DNA of 64,000 nucleotides from Aphrophora alni (lineage: Eukaryota > Arthropoda > Insecta > Hemiptera > Aphrophoridae), in contig OY740769.1 in assembly GCA_963513935.1 (NCBI GenBank), positions 34,189,120 to 34,253,119 of the forward strand, read 5' to 3'. The notes below the pieces were generated by a model. The model was not told where the DNA came from and ran no database searches. It saw nothing but the letters and a program-made list of their open reading frames with translations. Numbering within the stretch: position 1 is the stretch's first letter; the number at the start of each line of letters is the position of its first letter. The position numbers and the translations under genes were made by a program. Positions 24,270-35,481 of this stretch are shown here, one piece after another.

Positions 24270-26185
24270 CACAAAAACACTAACAAATCCCTGCCATATC
24301 ACGTGTAACAATTTTATTTATAATTTCAAATAATGGAGAAAAAATATTTCATGAAGTATGTTGGTTGAAAGCTTCTCCTCTATATTAACTTTATAAATAA
24401 ATACGAATTATCGTAACATTTGTCCTCTTTTCTTAAAAATTATACGTAGTATAGAGAAAGTTTTATTGATAGGTAAACAAATAAAAATCGATATTTTTTT
24501 TCAAGAATTTTTTTTGGAACGGTGACGTTTGTCCCTGTTCCGTATGTCTGTGTTCTGTTCCATGAGTTACAGAAAAAACGGTTGGACCAATTTAGATCAA
24601 ATTTAGTTTGTGGGTTCGAGGTCTTTTTAATTTTTGATAATAACTAAAATCTTTAGAGTACATACAATAAGATCAAAACACAACATTGAAATTTTTTCAA
24701 AATGGAATAAAATAATTTTGATCAATTTTGTTTTAATATATACCCTATGAATTCAAGCGAATATTATTGGTCGCCATCTCCCCAAAAACTACGATTCGGT
24801 AGTTATTGATAAAATACCCACCAAAAAACGCAATTAGAGGTCTTGTAACTCTAATTTCTTAAAATCGTGTTCAACATAATTTGGCGAATTATGAAGTTTA
24901 ACGACTCAAAAAAAGTCTTTTATAAACTTAATTTCTATCAACTGTGATTTACGTTTACAATGAATTTACATCAAATTTAGTTTCTTAGTTTCTGTTTAAG
25001 TACCGGTATATAAATTGAAGATGGTGTCTACATGCCATTTTCCATTTTTGAGAAAAAACTATCAAACTAATTAATATATATATTATGAGATGACGGTGAT
25101 TAAATTTTGTTCAGTTATTGTTTGATTGTTCAGGGTGGTTGTATGATAACGTTTGTACAAATTTTGTGTTCCGTTTAGTTTGTATGTAGTCTGCAAAATG
25201 TAAGATCGTAGAAATAATTCTTTATTACTCAGTAGTTTCTTCTCTTCTGTGTTCGTTAACCTGTTCTATAATAGAAGCAAAAAAAATTAAAAAGGAAAGT
25301 ATAACTTATATGACATGTAAGAGAGTCAATGGCAGTGAAGAAGAAAATCTTCGATTGTACCAGAAGTTATCTGTGTTAATGTCAATCTTTGTTAATCAAT
25401 TTAAAATTAAACTCCGTAAAACATATTATGATTATGGTTAATTTTCAGAGGAAATACATCAGCATTAACGAAGAAGTATGTATGTATTCAGCACTATTAT
25501 TGAGAGTGTTGACACGTTTAGTCAGCAGTTTGTGTTACATTATTATACCTCTGACTGTAACATCACACATTTCGTTTTGTTACATTGTGTTGTCATTTCG
25601 TAATTGGGGCAGAATAAGTGTGGCATGACAAAAGTTTTTACGAAACTATAAACTGTAAAACCAAGTTGACAAAACTTGTACATTAACTGAATACAATAGA
25701 AGTATACACATTAAAAAAATATTAAAATAAACTATAAATACAAATGAAACTAGTGTAACAATAAAGTCACACATTGTCTGTATCTACCTGTAATCTGCCT
25801 TTATATTTTTGCTTCATTTCAAATAAATCCCATCTCCAGAAGCAAGTATATATTAACTACTAGATTAACATTGAATATGGAATTAATCCGAAATGTGACA
25901 AGTAGCTAAATGACAAAGCTGGGGAAGGCTCACTTATTTATTTATAAACCCTTGTTTTTTCATTTTTCATTCAAAACTAAATACAGTAGGCTATTACCAT
26001 TTGCACTGAGCATAAATTTCAAATCCCCTTTTTCAGGGAACAAAAAGAAGCAAATTCTACAGATTTGGAGGATATGTTCCAAAAAATCGGAGTATGGACA
26101 ATAGGAGAACTCATATTTGTAAATAGCATAACTATCAATACATTTTTTTCTTTCGGAGGATCACTTGTAGTAAGTACGGTGTAAC
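24270..26185. other. Non-coding, mostly generic repeat-like DNA
   Basis: No exon seen. ORFs at 25389-25628 and 25910-26104 have no supporting motif. The block at about 24520-25000 has the look of a diverged dispersed repeat. Confidence 0.4.
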
Positions 26186-26189
26186 AATT

Positions 26190-28780
26190 TCAAGGTATCT
26201 GAGTCGGATCTAGAAACTATTATTCATTGAATCTTGGGTTGGGTCCATCTTTTACATCTTTTTGTAGGTAATGATGACCGAGAGTATTTCAACTTAATCC
26301 ATATGAGGTGTCCTAGCAGGATCTACGCCTTTCTTCATTTAGCCTTGGATTGGATCCCTAGAATATTCAAGAGCTAGAGAACCTATATTATATACTCTTT
26401 TTACAAGTAATGATTACCGAGAGTATTTCGACCTAAAACTACACGAGGTATCCTAGCAGGATCTACGCCTTTCTTCATTTAGCCTTGGATTGGATCTCTA
26501 GAATATTAAAGAGCTAGAGAACCTATATTATATACTCTTTTTACAAGTAATGATTACCGAGAGTATTTCGACCTAAAACTACACGAGGTATCCTAGCAGG
26601 ATCTACGCCTTTCTTCATTTAACCTTGGATTGGATCCCTAGAATATTCAAGAGCTAGAGAACCTATATTATATACTCTTTTTACAAGTAATGATTACCGA
26701 GAGTATTTCGACCTAAAACTACACGAGGTATCCTAGCAGGATCTACGCCTTTCTTCATTTAACCTTGGATTGGATCTCTAGAATATTAAAGAGCTAGAGA
26801 ACCTATATTATATACTCTTTTTACAAGTAATGATTACCGAGAGTATTTCGACCTAAAACTACACAAGGTATCCTAGCAGGATCTACGCCTTTCTTCATTT
26901 AGCCTTGGATTGGATCTCTAGAATATTAAAGAGCTAGAGAACCTATATTATATACTCTTTTTACAAGTAATGATTACCGAGAGTATTTCGACCTAAAACT
27001 ACACGAGGTATCCTAGCAGGATCTACGCCTTTCTTCATTTAACCTTGGATTGGATCTCTAGAATATTAAAGAGCTAGAGAACCTATATTATATACTCTTT
27101 TTACAAGTAATGATTACCGAGAGTATTTCGACCTAAAACTACACGAGGTATCCTAGCAGGATCTACGCCTTTCTTCATTTAACCTTGGATTGGATCCCTA
27201 GAATATTCAAGAGCTAGAGAACCTATATTATATACTCTTTTTACAAGTAATGATTACCGAGAGTATTTCGACCTAAAACTACACGAGGTATCCTAGCAGG
27301 ATCTACGCCTTTCTTCATTTAACCTTGGATTGGATCTCTAGAATATTAAAGAGCTAGAGAACCTATATTATATACTCTTTTTACAAGTAATGATTACCGA
27401 GAGTATTTCGACCTAAAACTACACGAGGTATCCTAGCAGGATCTACGCCTTTCTTCATTTAACCTTGGATTGGATCCCTAGAATATTCAAGAGCTAGAGA
27501 ACCTATATTATATACTCTTTTTACAAGTAATGATTACCGAGAGTATTTCGACCTAAAACTACACGAGGTATCCTAGCAGGATCTACGCCTTTCTTCATTT
27601 AACCTTGGATTGGATCTCTAGAATATTCAAGAGCTAGAGAACCTATATTATATACTCTTTTTACAAGTAATGATTACCGAGAGTATTTCGACCTAAAACT
27701 ACACGAGGTATCCTAGCAGGATCTACTCCTTTCTTCATTTAGCCTTGGATTGGATCTCTAGAATATTAAAGAGCTAGAGAACCTATATTATATACTCTTT
27801 TTACAAGTAATGATTACCGAGAGTATTTCGACCTAAAACTACACGAGGTATCCTAGCAGGATCTACGCCTTTCTTCATTTAGCCTTGGATTGGATCTCTA
27901 GAATATTAAAGAGCTAGAGAACCTATATTATATACTCTTTTTACAAGTAATGATTACCGAGAGTATTTCGACCTAAAACTACACGAGGTGTCCTAGCAGG
28001 ATCTTCGCCTTTCTTCATTTAACCTTGGATTGGATCCCTAGAATATTCAAGAGCTAGAGAACCTATATTATATACTCTTTTTACAAGTAATGATTACCGA
28101 GAGTATTTCGACCTAAAACTACACGAGGTATCCTAGCAGGATCTACTCCTTTCTTCATTTAGCCTTGGATTGGATCCCTAGAATATTCAAGAGCTAGAGA
28201 ACCTATATTATATACTCTTTTTACAAGTAATGATTACCGAGAGTATTTCGACTTAAAACTACACAAGGTGTCCTAGCAGGATCTTCGCCTTTCTTCATTT
28301 AGCCTTAGATTGGATCCCTAGAATATTCAAGAGTTATAGAACCTATATTATATACTCTTTTTACAGGTAATGATTACCGAGAGTGTTTCGACTTAAAATT
28401 ACACGTGGTATCCTAGCAGGATCTACGCCTTGGATTGGATCCCTAGATTACTCAATAGCTAGAAAACCTATATTTTATGCTCTTTGTATAGGTAATGTTA
28501 ACTAACACATTTTCGTCTTAAAACCACACAAGGTATACCAGCAGGATCCTAAACCTTTCTTCATTTAGTCTTGGATTAGATCCCTAGAATATTCAAGAGT
28601 CAGGTATCTTTATTTTATGCTCTTTTTAAAGGGATTAATAATTAACAGATTTTCGCCTTAAAACCAAAAAAGGCATTCTAGCAGGATCCTACACCTTTTT
28701 TCATTTAGTCTTAGATTGGATACCAAAAATATTCCAGGGCTAGGGATCTCTATTTTAAACTCACTGTAGGCTTCTATAGG
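26190..28780. repeat. 140-bp satellite array, about 18 copies
   Basis: The phase word CCTTGGATTGGAT recurs at exact 140-bp steps from 26343 to about 28163. Central copies are nearly identical (CGAGAGTATTTCGACCTAAA, GGTATCCTAGCAGGATCTAC). The first copy and the last three or four are progressively diverged and shortened, as expected at array edges. Two subtypes coexist: GGATCCCTAGAATATTCAA and GGATCTCTAGAATATTAAA. The array has no coding potential and sits between genes 3 and 4. Confidence 0.97.
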
Positions 28781-29770
28781 AGTATGTACATTCCTTTTAG
28801 CTACAAAAATAATAATTACAAAAAAAATCCTATAGAAATTAGAATGCGAACACTTTTTTGTATTAAGGAAGTAATGCTGTGGATCTTTAACCTCAAAATT
28901 TTCGTGGTTTGTTATGATTATTAAAAAACCTTCGTAATTAAACTCGTCTAGTAATTGAAACTAACAAACTTTGTATGATGAATGTTAGGATTTATGTTTT
29001 AAAACATATGTCTTCCTAAATAAAAATGGGAAATCTGTCCTAAAATATGATCTCAAACAAAATACACAAATGTACCTTATTTAAAAAAATAAAATACAAT
29101 GGTAACATAATTTAAAATATTTAGTATGAACCCATGTAGCAACTACAATCTATCTGTTTTGATTTTAAAAAATGTTGAAACTCGATTGAAATAGTATAAA
29201 ATGTGTTCAAATTGGAATAGTGGAACGTATTTAATATAATGTAGCGGATATTCATAGGAAGAAAAGCAATTTCTTATACCAGTATTGCAAACTTTTATTC
29301 AGAAGCAAAACTTTTCACTTCATGCTCAATATGCTAATAATTACTAAGATTTTCCTTTAGTTGCCTATCATATAATGGCTCAAGAAATGTCATGTTGTTA
29401 AACTACAAAGAACTTTGTGTGTTCTTATTAATAAAGCTATTATTCTTCTTCTTTGGTTTTGAGGAAGTCTTTGGGGTCTACATTACATTCCTTCATAGAA
29501 ATGATTTAAAGATGAGAAATAACACTATATCGATAGTTTATTTTAATATGCATTAATCTCACTCTATACTGAACCTTTTAACTTTCTAAATTTCTACACG
29601 TGGGTATACTTAAGTATTTATTCTACAAATTGTTTATGTTTTACCTTATCCAGAATATGGCAAGTCTGCTGATCGTCTAAAAACTCGATTTCCGTTTTTT
29701 GAATTTCTTCACGTTACATGACTTTAGGAAACAGAACAATTGATTTTTGACATTCCGTCTGTCCTCTTAA
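28781..29770. other. Non-coding AT-rich region
   Basis: Nothing recognised on either strand. Confidence 0.45.
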
Positions 29771-29771
29771 G

Positions 29772-30120
29772 ATATGAACATACATTTTAGTACTGATGGG
29801 ACCATTTGTCTGTGCGCGCGGCTCTGACGCTACTAACCGTTCTGTAAAAGTAGGGCTCGCTCGCCCAACTATGTTTGTCTACCTTTCGCGACACATAATT
29901 ACAGTTTACAAGATTTGTAGTGCATATAGAAACATGATGTTTACAAACAACTCGAAGCTACATTGAAGACATTAGAATAATCTACGTTCGGAGCGCCGCG
30001 CGGCACCACATGTTTTTGGAAATGAGCGATAACCACTCCCCTCTTCCCCGCCGCGCCATAGCAAGCCGTGCGCACAGACAAATGGACCCATCAGTATATG
30101 AGACTAAAGTCTGTTCATAT
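29772..30120. mobile_element. Short inverted-repeat element (MITE-like), about 350 bp
   Basis: The left end from 29772 has ATATGAACA, ACTGATGGGACCATTTGTC, TGTGCGCGCGGCT. The right end, ending at 30120, is the inverted counterpart (AGCCGTGCGCACAGACAAAT, GGACCCATCAGT, TGTTCATAT). The arms are about 50 bp with a few mismatches. The interior is unusually GC-rich for this window (GCGCCGCGCGGC). No transposase is encoded, so it would be non-autonomous. The superfamily and target-site duplication could not be settled. Confidence 0.75.
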
Positions 30121-31320
30121 AGAAATTCAGAAAAATGGAATTAAAAGTCATAATGTTTACCAACCTGATTTATCTTCTATGAAACTTTATAGCTAGGTTA
30201 TTTTTAAAACTGTAAATTCGAAAACTAATCTCGTAAGAAATTGTGATTTTGTATAGTTACGAAATTCGTCTGGGTCAAGTCGCCGACAGGAACGTAGCGA
30301 ATTGAGGTCCGTCATATAAATACAGCTTCTTTGCTCTTCAGGGGGGAGAGACATTCACACTAGCAACATATTTGTGGTCTAGCCGAAGTCAAGAAAATAG
30401 TGATATATACAAATAACGAAGTTTGAAAATATGTGTAACAACTTTTTTAAACAAACTTACCCTACTGGGATAAGACTCCTTGATCTACCAATACAATGTA
30501 ACATTTCCTAAGAGGCCCAAGAAACCAACTTTTAGGGCATTGCAATTAATGTATCTGCTCGAAATACATTGTATAATGGGGCTGGGCCCATTAAATTGTT
30601 TAACTACGTAATGAGAAAAAATGTGACAATTTTTAAATTTCAAAAAATTGTTTCGTTTCTTTTCATTGATTAAAACTATTATAAACACATTTTGACTATT
30701 TACGGAACGATTTGTATGTCCGTTTATACTTAATAGCATTTTCGTAACGAATTAAAAAAAAGGGTTGACCCAATTAACTAAAAATCACGACTTTGAATAA
30801 TGTGTAGTTGTCCCGTAGTATTATTCAATTTTGGACCAAATTAATAAAGGTTCGGATATAATTAGGGTCAAGATAAAAAGTGATTGGACACGCATAAATA
30901 AAAAATCCCTTAAGGAGATAGCCGTAAATTTAAGAACATTTTTATTTAGTTCCATTTTTATTAATTCAAATTAATTTCATTTATACATTTGGAGCTTTTA
31001 TTTCAAATTTGGAATTAGGTTGCATATATCGGGCCGACAAATACGACATTTTTAACACAGTTTTGTACCTATCGATCTGGAACAATGTATAACTGATTTT
31101 TCGTAAGGAGTTTGTTCAAATTAAAAATAATGTATTGATATGATCTAATCCTGAAGTAATTCTTGGTCAAGTGCTGGCCATATTAACTCTGTATTTATAA
31201 AGCGGATTTCTATTTGAAATATATTTATACTATCTACATATAATAAGTAGTGACATTTAATTTTCTGAATTAGAAAACAATATTTAACTAACTAACTCTA
31301 TGATGTAAGAGCACATGAAC
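30121..31320. other. Non-coding region between MITE and SINE
   Basis: No gene recognised; the minus ORF at 30485-30739 is unsupported. At 30317-30325 there is an isolated TATAAATAC with GC-rich flanks (CGCCGACAGGAACGTAGCG upstream), but no exon could be attached to it. Confidence 0.4.
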
Positions 31321-31324
31321 AGCT

Positions 31325-31525
31325 TAGGCCTAATAGAAGGTTTTTCAGTAGGATAATGTGTGGTTAGCACACGAAATTCCCGTCGCCATTGTTCTAGCCT
31401 TCTCAACTAGAGATCGCTACTGATTGTGGCTTCCCAATTTTCCTCACGTAGCTGGGTCAAGTCTCCCCCGGAACTTCTCACTCCTGAAGCAAGACTGCTA
31501 TCCATTAGACCAGCCGGAGGTTCAG
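31325..31525 (-). mobile_element. tRNA-derived SINE copy
   Basis: The minus-strand head reads CGGCTGGTCTAATGGATAGC, then GTGAGAAGTTCCGGGGGAGA, resembling a tRNA head with a damaged B box. It shares GGTTTTTCAGTAG, GTGGTTAGCAC and CCGTCGC on the plus strand with the copy at 12165. It lies just 3' of gene 4. Confidence 0.65.
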
Positions 31526-31707
31526 AAAACAATACTTTAGGTCCAAAAGGAGAAATATATATTAGATTCATCTTGGTGAGATAACAGTTTTGTTTTATTA
31601 TCAACATATAAATAAATTATAAACTATTCGAAATGGATGATAATATGAGATGTTAAAACCATATTTGTATGAATGTCCTAAGATGAAAGAATGCAGCGAA
31701 GACACAT

Positions 31708-33565
31708 TTAGCAGCAACCACCATAACCACCATATCCACCATATCCGCCATATCTACCATATCCACCACACCCACAACCGCAACCACCACCACATCCACA
31801 ACCGCAACCACAACCGCTTCCACAACCTCCTATGTATCCAGGATCGTAGTAGCCGTTGTAACCACCATAACCTTTGTAGCCACCGCAAGGATCACAGCAA
31901 CTACCACAGGTTTCTACAACTGTGACTGAGATAGGGTCACAACAACAATCACATCCACAACCGCATACTCCATATCCACCATAAGGGCATCCTGAAGATA
32001 CCTATAAAATTTAAAAAAATTAACCTTATATAATATATTTTTTTAATTTTTTTATTTATACAAAAATAGACATAGATGTGCTTTAAAATTAGAAAACCTT
32101 TTTTCAACTTTTTATAATAGTAGTAGAAAATAATATATTATTATTTTGTTTTATTACTTTTTTATTTATTATTTTAAAAATAAATAAATAATTTTAAACA
32201 TATTATTGTAAAAACAAGGGCATAACAAATAATAATTTAATGGAATTATTTCATTGAAACAGATCTAATTTTTTATTAATTATGAAAGGGAAATGTATTG
32301 TACTCAATTCAAAATTGTTGATACTTAAACCCGAAATACAATATTTAATTTTCCCATAATCGTCTTTAATGGTTTGCTCAAATGTAACTTAAGAAATATA
32401 TATATATTCACTTTCCCAATAATGCCGATTCGGATGTAACCGACAACAAAATAGTAAAAAGCAAAATTCCTGAATATTGAAGTTACTCTGAAAAATTATA
32501 GTGAGCGCTATATAAACTTCATCTCACTCAAAACAAAATGGTTTAAAAATGTATTGATTGTATAATGTACATTTGACAAAAGGATTGTAAATGTTGTTAT
32601 GAATGAAAATTGATGATAGTATAAATTAATAGAGTATATACAATAACTTTAATATTATCTCCAGCCAGATTTACATAAACATATATTACAATGTTTATGC
32701 AATTGAAGTTATATATTGTTAACAATTAAAATAAAACTGAGAAGAAGCAATTTGTTAAATAATATTATTTAAAAATGTATTTCGTGTTTAGAGAAAATTG
32801 TTCTAACGCAAATTAATTATACAATCTGAAGATCGCAGATGATCTTTTAGTTTAGGAAGAGTAAAGGGCAATTAATTTAAGAAAGAACATGGCAGAATTG
32901 CTATTTTATAATTAATCAACCAGTAACACGTAATTATTAAAAATCAAGCTACAAAAAGGTGTCAGTAATTTCGAAAACACTGAATTTTTTATAGACTATA
33001 TATATTTATGTATATATAGTTATATATTAAAAAACAGGTTTTCTTAATTTGATATTTATTTTCTATGTATTTTGTTTTGTTTTGTTGTTGTTTTTTAGAC
33101 ACAGTAAATAATCACGTTATCAACTTTTAATTAAATTGTTTGACATTTTAAGAGGGATTTAAAACAAAAAATTAACTTCGGGTTCTATTGAACTGAGACG
33201 GAAGAAATTAATATAACGACATGATAATTGGAACAGCGGTTATGAAATCCGACTATCTAGGTAAGTTTTGGCAAAAGGTTAAAACGAAAAGTTGTCAAAC
33301 TTTGACTACCGCCTAGAAATTTGAATAACGAGAACATAAGTTGATCACATTTTGTAATGCAGCAAATGCCTCATCTAAACACTAAAAAAACAAAACTATT
33401 AAATTAATAACCAAAAAGGAGTACGATTTTTTAAAATTAAATATCGCTGAATTAACTCTAGATTATGTTCAAAGTTTTAAGATATGTTCAATATTTAAAA
33501 TCTATATATACCTGGATGAAAGCGAAGAGTGCCAAAGCACAGACTACTCCTTGAATTACTGCCAT
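31708..33565 (-). CDS. Gene 4: secreted Cys/Gly-rich small protein with a Cys-Gly repeat
   Basis: CDS = complement of exon 1 33512-33565 and exon 2 31708-32001, 115 residues. Exon 1 gives MAVIQGVVCALALFAFIQ, identical to gene 2. The donor is CAG/GTATAT, the acceptor TTTATAG, and the phase-0 intron is 1510 bp. Exon 2 begins VSSGCPYGGYGV, then CGCGCDCCCDP (31-41), ISVTVVETC (42-50), CCDPCGG and a Gly/Tyr section. An alternating Cys-Gly run follows (about 78-97), then GGY repeats and a terminal GGCC. Twenty-one of 97 exon-2 residues are Cys, the most in the cluster. AATAAA is the complement of 31594-31599. The plus ORF at 31650-31925 is a shadow. It is divergent from gene 5. Confidence 0.88.
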
Positions 33566-33765
33566 TTTGTTTGTTTGTTAACTTTGTTACAAGTGTATCT
33601 GGTAAAGTTTAGCTCACACTTTTATACATCCTACATCGACAATTAATTTCCTTATTTGCACGTTCACATTGTTTAATCTTGATTGTAACAGGATATTTCT
33701 AAGGTTAAGAACAATAGATCTTCTCTTATGTTATCTACAGGTACATCTGTGTATTTTCACACATA
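33566..33765 (-). promoter_or_regulatory. Class-A promoter of gene 4
   Basis: The minus strand has TATAAAA at 33626-33620, TTACCAGATACACTTG about 20-35 bases downstream, and the leader AACAAAGTTAACAAACAAAC. Upstream are GTACCTGTAGATAACAT, TCCTGTTACAATCA, AACAATGTGAACGTGCAAAT, matching genes 2 and 3. Genes 2 and 3 carry class A on the plus strand, so this is the inverted orientation. Confidence 0.78.
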
Positions 33766-34685
33766 AGCAACATTAAGCATTTCAAAACATAGATTATGAG
33801 TGTCCAACTAATTTTTTAATTTATTAAATTACATATTAAAATAATGTTTTACATACCCAATATAAGAAGTATAGAGTTATGTTGGTAATGGTCAATAATT
33901 TTGAACACAGTTGAGGATTATAGTGTGGTCAGATAATTCAGTAATAATGGAATTAAAAATGTCAAAATGGCAGTCATTACATTTTTTTTTCTTTTTTTTT
34001 TCTTCATATATCGTGATTTATTCAACTTATTCAATTCCTCAAACTTGTACGAACCCCACATCTCTACATGACAAATAGCGAAGTTTTTATAAAATACCTA
34101 AAGCTATAAATTTCGAAACCTGACTTCGTTCTCATTTCTATACCCTGACATTATCTGGATCTATTTATAGAATCCTATACCTCAGTTTGCCCTTATTCTA
34201 CATCTTTCATTTTCTTTTATACTCTCAAGATTGACTTTTCTTTCCCATATTTTTAACTCACCTTACCTCAAAACCATTTTCAACATTGGAGAGATATATA
34301 TTATATTGGAACAGTTTAGCTCGAGTCTCCTTGAACCAAGCCTTATTTTGTTCCCCTGTAACCTGACAGCATTTGAGCCTTTAACAAGGCTCAGCAGATT
34401 TTGTATAATGTCAGGATCAAGAACTTCCTCTGTTTAAGAAGCTTCACAAAGAGGAGCTTTGCCTACAATCTCTCACAGCTCAGAAGAATGTGTTTGATTG
34501 GGACTATTCGCATAGCCTGCATGTAAATTAATTTTAAATCATTTACTTAACGTATTATTTCTGTATCATACAATTCGTATTTGTATTTTATATTTTACTA
34601 TGCATAGAAAATATAATTATTCAATGTAAAATTACAACAAATAAATGTTTTTATTGACTTAATTGTGAAAATATCATGCGGACCT
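33766..34685. other. Non-coding spacer between divergent genes 4 and 5
   Basis: No exon. The ORF at 34231-34437 has no recognised motif and may be old transposon sequence. Confidence 0.4.
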
Positions 34686-34689
34686 CAAC

Positions 34690-34965
34690 TTTATCATTGG
34701 ACTGTGTTTTGTGTCTGTATTTATAGTTTAAACCCCAGACAGGTTTTATTACCTCGGGGTTTCTTTTATTGTTTCTTGTCTATTTGGAGAAGGTTATTCT
34801 TTGTTTTAGTTTGAAAAATGTTTAGCCTAATTTTATTTGTAAAAACTAATTTTATGTATGTTTGTATGTTTGTATGTATGTATGTATTTGTAATGTTTAG
34901 CCTAATTTTATTATATGTTTGTTGATAAGAGGCAGTAAAAATCAATCAATCAATCAAATAACCTA
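34690..34965 (+). mobile_element. Possible LINE 3' end with (ATCA)n tail
   Basis: A hairpin (AACCCCAGACAGG paired with CCTCGGGGTTT) is followed by TGTA/TATG microsatellite sequence, a repeated AATGTTTAGCCTAATTTTAT, and a tail of ATCAATCAATCAATCAA. This matches the style of LINE 3' UTRs, but no coding part was identified. Confidence 0.35.
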
Positions 34966-35079
34966 ATGTTTAAAATATTTTTACAATTTTACTATATAAA
35001 TGCAAATTGTATATAAAAAAATTAGAAATATGATACAAATGTATTTACTCATGACGTTGTGTACTTACAATCGGCGTAT

Positions 35080-35270
35080 GTGCTTCCTCGATCTTGATAA
35101 TACATGTGTAGTAGGTGTGCATTGTGCTTAATCTTATAAACACATCATCGTATAATCACACAACTACAATGTGTACGTGGTTTTGAATAAAGGTAATATC
35201 AATATAGGATCATATAAAAAGTGTAACCTCACAACAGGTTCACTTGCAAGACAATTAGCAAAGAAGTAAA
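35080..35270 (+). promoter_or_regulatory. Class-B promoter of gene 5
   Basis: TATAAAA is at 35213-35219, then AACAGGTTCACTTGC and the leader AATTAGCAAAGAAGTAAA. Upstream are TGCTTCCTCGATCTTGATAA, GTGCATTGTGCTTAATCTTA, ACAATGTGTACGTGGTTTTG and GGTAATATCAATATAGGATC, nearly the same as upstream of gene 1 but on the plus strand. Confidence 0.78.
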
Positions 35271-35432
35271 ATGTCATCTATCACCGTAGTTATTTGCGCT
35301 TTGGCGTTGTTCGCTTCAATCCAGGTATGTTTATTTTGCAATAAATTGTAAACTTATCACAACCTGTTTTAATTATTATTTTTTAAATTTTACGTTTTAA
35401 AAAGGTTTTAGAATAAACCAAAACATGTATAG

Positions 35433-35481
<49 letters not shown>

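Noticed and set aside
26190..28780. Regular repeats considered as a CRISPR-like array
   Set aside because: Units of 140 bp are contiguous with no unique spacers, and the context is eukaryotic; it is a satellite.
30300..30380. Isolated TATAAATAC box with GC-rich flank as a promoter of an eighth gene
   Set aside because: No signal-peptide exon or leader similar to the family follows on either strand.
31650..31925. His-rich plus-strand ORF suggestive of a metal-binding protein
   Set aside because: Its His codons (CAY) are the antisense of the Gly-Tyr and Cys codons of gene 4 exon 2; it is a shadow.
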